Notes under the pieces: model-generated
What the model saw: only the letters and a program-made list of their open reading frames with translations
What the model was told of the DNA's origin: nothing
Database searches by the model: none
Translations under genes and position numbers: made by a program
Source of the DNA: Flavobacteriaceae bacterium
GTDB taxonomy: Bacteria; Bacteroidota; Bacteroidia; Flavobacteriales; Flavobacteriaceae
Length of the DNA: 46,800 nt
Reading direction: 5' to 3'
NCBI GenBank assembly: GCA_028284745.1
Contig: JANQRC010000049.1
Coordinates: 1-46,800, forward strand
Part shown: positions 42,601-46,800 of the stretch, in pieces
Layout of the letters: every line of letters begins with the position of its first letter
Numbering within the stretch: position 1 is the first letter of the stretch

Positions 42601-43635
42601 TTAATTCTCACTGGCAATTTTAGCCTGACATGAACCTTTTATCACCAAATCTGCATTCAAAAACACCTTTTGTTCTTTCTTTTTGGGTTCCTCGATTAGC
42701 TCCATCAGTAATTTAACGGCCTGTTTACCCATTTCATTCAAAGGTTGATGTATGTACGAAATTGGGGGATAGTAAAAATCAAATGCCACACTTTGGTCAA
42801 AACTGACCACGGCAACATCATCCGGAACCTTAAGACCTAGATGTGCTATCCGTTTTAACCCAAATATGGCCAAGGTACAAGTGGCAAAAAAAATGGAACT
42901 TACCGGTTTTTCTCCCAAAAGAATTTCATCAATTCCATTTTTGACCTCTTCCTCTGTATTGGAAAAACTGACTTCTTTGACCCATTTTTCATTGATCGGC
43001 AAATTGGCTTCTTCCAAAGCGGCCAAGGAACCCCTGACCCTATCCCTCATATGAATCAGGGAATTAGAATAAGCCACTATCCCTATCTTTTCGTTTCCCG
43101 TCTGTATCAATCGTGAAACCGCCTTGTGCGCAGCAGCGTAATTGTCGATAGAGACCGAATTACAGGATATATTGGGGAAATAACGATCTAACAACACGAA
43201 CGGAACATTTCCGTCCTTCATGTACTCAATCTGATCTTCCATACCCTCAGTGGGCACCATGATGAATCCATCCACCTGGCGTCCCATCAAAAACTTCAAT
43301 TGTTTTTTCGATTTGGCCGCGTTCTCATCTGAACTACAAAACAAAAGAGTATATTGATATTTGGAAGCTTCATCTTCAATGATACGAGCCATATTGGCAA
43401 AGAACGGATTGGAAATATCAGCTACTACTAGCCCAATTGAATACGATTTACCACTCTTAAGACTCTTGGCAATCTGATTCGGATTGTAATCGATTTCTTT
43501 TGCAACCTTAAGTATCTTTTCTGCCATCTCAGTACTTACCTTATGTTTCTTATCATCTGATAAAACATAAGAAACCGTTGCTACAGAAACCCCAACCTTG
43601 TCCGCGATGTCCTTTAGTGAAGTCTTTTTTTTCAT
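42601..43635 (-). CDS. LacI family transcriptional regulator
   Basis: A 344-residue LacI-type repressor beginning at the ATG at 43635. The HTH is textbook (MKKKTSLKDIADKVGVSVATVSYVLS), with the hinge NPNQIAKSLKSGKSYSIGLV, then a sugar-binding-type effector domain (about 62-340: VADISNPFFANMARIIEDEA, VDGFIMVP, FVLLDRYFPN, VPDDVAVVSFD). The protein looks complete. Its frame is open into the upstream permease gene, giving one continuous 1080-codon frame; only 21 bp of non-permease DNA precede the ATG, so it has no room for a promoter of its own. No sugar-use genes are nearby. Such proteins usually control glycan or sugar uptake genes in this phylum. Confidence 0.85.
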   Translation of the reverse strand: MKKKTSLKDIADKVGVSVATVSYVLSDDKKHKVSTEMAEKILKVAKEIDYNPNQIAKSLKSGKSYSIGLVVADISNPFFANMARIIEDEASKYQYTLLFCSSDENAAKSKKQLKFLMGRQVDGFIMVPTEGMEDQIEYMKDGNVPFVLLDRYFPNISCNSVSIDNYAAAHKAVSRLIQTGNEKIGIVAYSNSLIHMRDRVRGSLAALEEANLPINEKWVKEVSFSNTEEEVKNGIDEILLGEKPVSSIFFATCTLAIFGLKRIAHLGLKVPDDVAVVSFDQSVAFDFYYPPISYIHQPLNEMGKQAVKLLMELIEEPKKKEQKVFLNADLVIKGSCQAKIASEN

Positions 43636-45843
43636 ATCTACGAAATCAAAGTCTTGGAACGCCATAAAATTGATCACCCACGAGATCTTCTGCAAGATGT
43701 CTTCGATCACTGTGTAGATCTGTCGTAGGTCAAAGACCGTAACATTGGGGAATTTCCGCACCAGGTCTTGCTGCAAGGCTGCAGACCTTGTATCGTCAGG
43801 CACATACGTAGTGAGTATGTGAAACTGGGGAGCCTTTTCTAAAACACCTTCTGGGAAAACGACCATGAAATTCAATTGCAACCGCGCCCAATCCACTTTT
43901 CGGATACTACCTACAATCGTTTCCATCAACACCCCTTGTACATTAAAGACGATCGGGTCTCCTACCTCTACGTGTGCATTTTCAGCCAAACTCTCGGAGA
44001 TGGAGATAGTCACAGGCTCGCCTGGCCTGACCTCTTCTACCCATTTTCCATCGATTATGGTTTCGGAAGCAATGAGCGAATCCCGAAACGTGGTTCTAAA
44101 CTCATGATTCAACACCCATTCACTCACGGTTGAAGTCGTATCCTTTCGAATATCATTGGCCAGTTGCCCTTTGATACTGTGCATTCGCATCGTGACGATC
44201 GACAGGTTGTCGATCACCTCCAAACCTGAGGGTGTAATGCTCGCTGCCACGGCGTCCCGCTGATCGGGTTGCACATCTACCAAGATGATGTTGGCATTTT
44301 TTGAACCGGTATCCAATGAGGTCTTTGCCAATAAAATGTCCTTGGTAAAGTACAAAGTGCTGATCAAAAAGGTTCCTAGGCCAATGGCCAGAACAAGTAC
44401 CATGGTCTGGTTGTTGGGGCGAAAGAGATTCAATAGACTCGTACGTGCAGTAAATCCCCAAGATGCCGGAAAATATTTCCTGATCGCCTTGATGAACAAA
44501 GCTGAGATACCTGCCAGAATTGCAAAGGTGACAAAGGTACCCAAGACAAAGGCCAGTGCGAAGACGACGTCTTTGAAGATCCAAATGGAGAACAAAAGAA
44601 CAAATAGGAAAATGGTTCCAAAAGTAAATAAACGCGTCTTTCGCGATTGTACCGCGGGCTTTTCGGACACACGTAATACTTCTAAAGGTGAGACATACCA
44701 AGTGCCCAGTAAGGGTAACAAAGCAAACAATACCGACATGAAAACTCCTAACAACAATCCCATGATGATGGGTTGGGGCGCGGTAGAGATCTCAACTTCA
44801 AAAGGTAAAAACTCTTGTAACAGTTTAGGGAGTGCATATTGCAAGCCTATTCCTAAGGCCGTACCGACAATGCCTCCTATGAGGCCCATCAAAGCAATTT
44901 GTATCAGGTAGATCAAAAAAGCCTGCTTTCTACTGGCTCCCAGGCATTTGAGCACAGCCACGTCTTTTAACTTTTCCTTGATATAGATATGCACAGAGCT
45001 TGCAATGCCGATACAGCCCAATAATAAAGCGATAAATGCCGCCAAATTCAGGAATTTCCCTAAGTTTTCGTAACTGTTTCCGATCTGGCGACTGGTCGTG
45101 GTATGGGTATCAAGGTCTGCATCTTCGGCATCCAAAATGGGGTCTAATTCTTCCTCCAGCAGATCAAGGTTCATGTCATCTGAAGCTCTAAAGAAGTACT
45201 GGTATTCTTTTCGGCTGCCTAACTGTAATAGTTGTGTCTGTGCGATGAACCGAAACGGGATCAGCACGGTCGGGGCTACAGAGGAAGAAAATCCAGATTG
45301 ACCAGGCATGGAGTTAATGGCACCGACAATAGGCAAAGTGATAATGCCCAACTTGATCGAATCACCAGCTTCGAGCTTGTATTGTAAGAGTAACGTGGCA
45401 TCTACTAAAGCACCGCCTTGCGCTTGGTACTCGTCTGCTGCTGCTACGGGTTCGGTCTCTAGCCTGCCATAGAACGGGAAGTTGCCCTCCATACCTCGTA
45501 CCTGCACCAATTTGGCGGCTCCGCTTTTAGGAAATGCGGCCATGGACGAAAAATTGACCTCATAGGCACCGGCTCCCAAGGAGTCGATGATAGCTTGTAC
45601 CCTTTCATTAGGTAATTGCCGACTATCAATAATGAAGTCGGCACCCATGAGGTTTTTGGATTGGCGTTGGATGTTCTGCTTTAGGTTTTCGCTGAATAAC
45701 TGTATCGATACTACAGCAGCAATGCCCAAGATGATCGATGCCATGAATAGCAATAGCCTAGAGACACTAGCCCTACCATCGCGCCATGCCATCTTCAACA
45801 GCCATGAAGATCCTGTTCTCGGGTGTGAAGATGTACTGCTCAA
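43636..45843 (-). pseudogene. YbbP-type ABC permease, 3'-truncated and fused in frame to lacI
   Basis: An FtsX/MacB-type permease of the YbbP family. Seven membrane segments are visible: one near residue 30, three around 265-380, two around 405-450, and one near 480, with two periplasmic domains. The sequence follows the family down to WVINFMAF (residue 729) and then changes to QDFDFVD and the start of LacI. The last three helices of the family are missing, so it is very likely non-functional. The start is TTG at 45843, sharing 4 bp with the ybbA stop, or ATG at 45792. With an odd number of helices the fused LacI part would face the periplasm, which argues against a working fusion. Confidence 0.8.
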
Positions 45844-46529
45844 TGGGATAGGGTCGCTTCGTTAGATATGATCCTCCCACCTTTCAAGCGAAGGATCTGT
45901 TGCGTTCTATTGGCCAGATCCAAGTCGTGCGAGATGATCACCAAAGTGGTTCCCGCTTCCTTATTCAAGTCGAAAAGGAGTTGAATCACCTTTTCACCCG
46001 TATCCTCATCCAAGTTTCCAGTAGGCTCGTCGGCAAATAAGATAGCGGGCGAAGTCGAAAACGCTCTAGCCAAGGCCACACGCTGTTGCTCACCACCCGA
46101 CAACTGTGAAGGATAGTGGTGAAAGCGATCGCCCAATCCCACTTTTCTCAACAACTCCATGCCATGCTTGGCAGCATGTTTTATACCTTGTAGCTCTAAA
46201 GGAACAATGACATTCTCGAGCGCAGTCAAGGTGGGCAACAATTGAAAATCCTGAAATATGAATCCTACTTCCTTGTTGCGTAATTTGGCGCGTTGATCCT
46301 CTTCCAGTTCATTCAAATTCTGACCACATAACGTTACCATGCCTGAATCGGGCTGGTCTAATCCAGCACACAGCCCCAACAAAGTGGTCTTGCCACTGCC
46401 GGAAGGACCTACAATCGAAAAAGTAGCACCTTCTTCAACGTCGAATGATATGTCGTGCAAGACCTTGAGTCGTTTTGAACCGCTGTCATAGGTCTTCTCT
46501 AGCTTGTCGATCTTTAATATCTTTGGCAT
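45840..46529 (-). CDS. ABC transporter ATP-binding protein (YbbA-like)
   Basis: A 229-residue ABC ATPase of the MacB/LolD/YbbA group. Walker A is VGPSGSGKTTLL, Q loop FIFQDFQLLPTL, signature LSGGEQQRVALARAF, Walker B ILFADEPTGNLDEDTG and the switch His in VIISHDLDLANR. I choose the ATG at 46529 (MPKILKIDKLEKTYDSGSKR); the frame is open 49 codons further but this part overlaps the divergent esterase gene. It pairs with the truncated permease, with which it overlaps by 4 bp. E. coli has the same layout, ybbA-ybbP divergent from tesA. A TAAATTTG box lies at 46587-46594. Confidence 0.92.
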   Translation of the reverse strand: MPKILKIDKLEKTYDSGSKRLKVLHDISFDVEEGATFSIVGPSGSGKTTLLGLCAGLDQPDSGMVTLCGQNLNELEEDQRAKLRNKEVGFIFQDFQLLPTLTALENVIVPLELQGIKHAAKHGMELLRKVGLGDRFHHYPSQLSGGEQQRVALARAFSTSPAILFADEPTGNLDEDTGEKVIQLLFDLNKEAGTTLVIISHDLDLANRTQQILRLKGGRIISNEATLSH

Positions 46530-46555
46530 ACAGTCTTCAATTAATACAATAGGAA

Positions 46556-46800
46556 ATGACGAAAAGGAAAAGTAAGCAAATGATCTCAAATTTAAACGTT
46601 GCCCATGGGCTGATTTCCTTAAAGTTTTGTTATTTTTTATTGCTGGGGCTTTTGTTTTCCTGCGGAAAAGATACATCCCGGAAAGGAGCTGTTGAATCCA
46701 TTGAGAACAATGATGCTGCAGTTACAACAAGGTCGGAACCAAAAAAGACCATTCTATGCTTTGGTGACAGTTTGACTGCCGGATATGGGCTCGACGAGAT
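46556..46800 (+). CDS. TesA-like GDSL esterase lipoprotein, 3'-partial
   Basis: The first 81 residues of a gene that runs out of the window. It starts at ATG 46556 or, eight codons later, 46580. A hydrophobic segment ends in the lipobox GLLFSC, then a Ser/Lys-rich linker, then KKTILCFGDSLTAGYGLDE, the opening block of the TesA/SGNH family with the nucleophile serine in GDSL. TesA hydrolyses acyl thioesters and esters. It is divergent from ybbA with 26 bp between the starts, the same gene pair as in E. coli. The lipid anchor would place it in the outer or inner membrane rather than soluble in the periplasm. Confidence 0.85.
   Translation, partial: MTKRKSKQMISNLNVAHGLISLKFCYFLLLGLLFSCGKDTSRKGAVESIENNDAAVTTRSEPKKTILCFGDSLTAGYGLDE

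Noticed and set aside
44153-44911. Long open frames on both strands inside the permease gene (182 and 208 codons)
   Set aside because: Both lie wholly within the well-supported permease sequence, show low-complexity or serine/lysine-rich reading and no family motif; they are antisense or shifted shadows.
42601-45843. A functional permease-LacI fusion protein of 1080 residues
   Set aside because: Three permease helices are missing and the helix count would put the DNA-binding domain in the periplasm; separate entries are safer.
45840-46676. ABC ATPase start 49 codons further upstream
   Set aside because: The extra residues have no family match and overlap the divergent esterase gene; the MPKILKI start at 46529 fits the usual N-terminus.

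Overview
The window is a chromosomal piece of a Bacteroidota bacterium, most likely a marine Flavobacteriia member. Signs of this are the class-typical -7 promoter box (TAnnTTTG) in front of many genes, weak or absent Shine-Dalgarno sequences, a type IX secretion C-terminal domain, a MutS2 without Smr domain, a fused alpha/beta 2-oxoacid dehydrogenase E1, and a HYC_CC_PP-family protein next to a Cus-type efflux operon. No rRNA, tRNA, CRISPR array, transposase or integrase was recognised.

Left part (1-9759, all +): the 3' end of a FAD/Fe-S oxidase of the YdiJ type, then aroC and a DAACS-type carboxylate/amino-acid symporter, then a tight run: a glutathione-synthetase-like ATP-grasp ligase, an N-formylglutamate-amidohydrolase-like protein, a DUF1704 (QEGLA) metallopeptidase related to the eukaryotic MATCAP tyrosine carboxypeptidase, and two tandem alpha/beta hydrolases. 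The ligase, deformylase-like and peptidase genes look like one uncharacterised amino-acid or peptide modification module.

Secreted/surface part (10029-18391): a 1352-residue secreted protein that joins FG-GAP/UnbV repeats to a complete vanadium-haloperoxidase active site and a T9SS sorting domain; two adjacent lipoproteins, one with a HEGIH zincin motif; and a GH-A clan glycoside hydrolase. A marR gene follows, translationally coupled to the decayed remains of a serine beta-lactamase-like gene.

Housekeeping middle (19371-32548): a DCC-family protein, mutS2 divergent from ung, a five-gene minus-strand operon (2OG-Fe oxygenase, SUI1/YciH-like factor, DUF1835, nucleoside phosphorylase, Ca3427-like binding protein without signal peptide), the divergent E1 fusion, a lipocalin-like lipoprotein, an OmpA lipoprotein, YceI and a PfkB kinase.

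Accessory right part (32549-43635): about 0.9 kb of AT-rich, repeat- and hairpin-filled DNA without genes, then a minus-strand copper/heavy-metal efflux operon (HYC_CC_PP, CusA, TolC/CusC, metal-binding lipoprotein, DUF2911, PepSY, CusB with metal-binding domain and DUF3347), then a LacI-type regulator. The LacI gene is joined in frame to a YbbP-type ABC permease that has lost its last three membrane helices; ybbA and a divergent tesA-like esterase follow in the ancestral order. This junction is either a real rearrangement at the edge of an acquired island or an assembly join, and is one of the points most worth checking.
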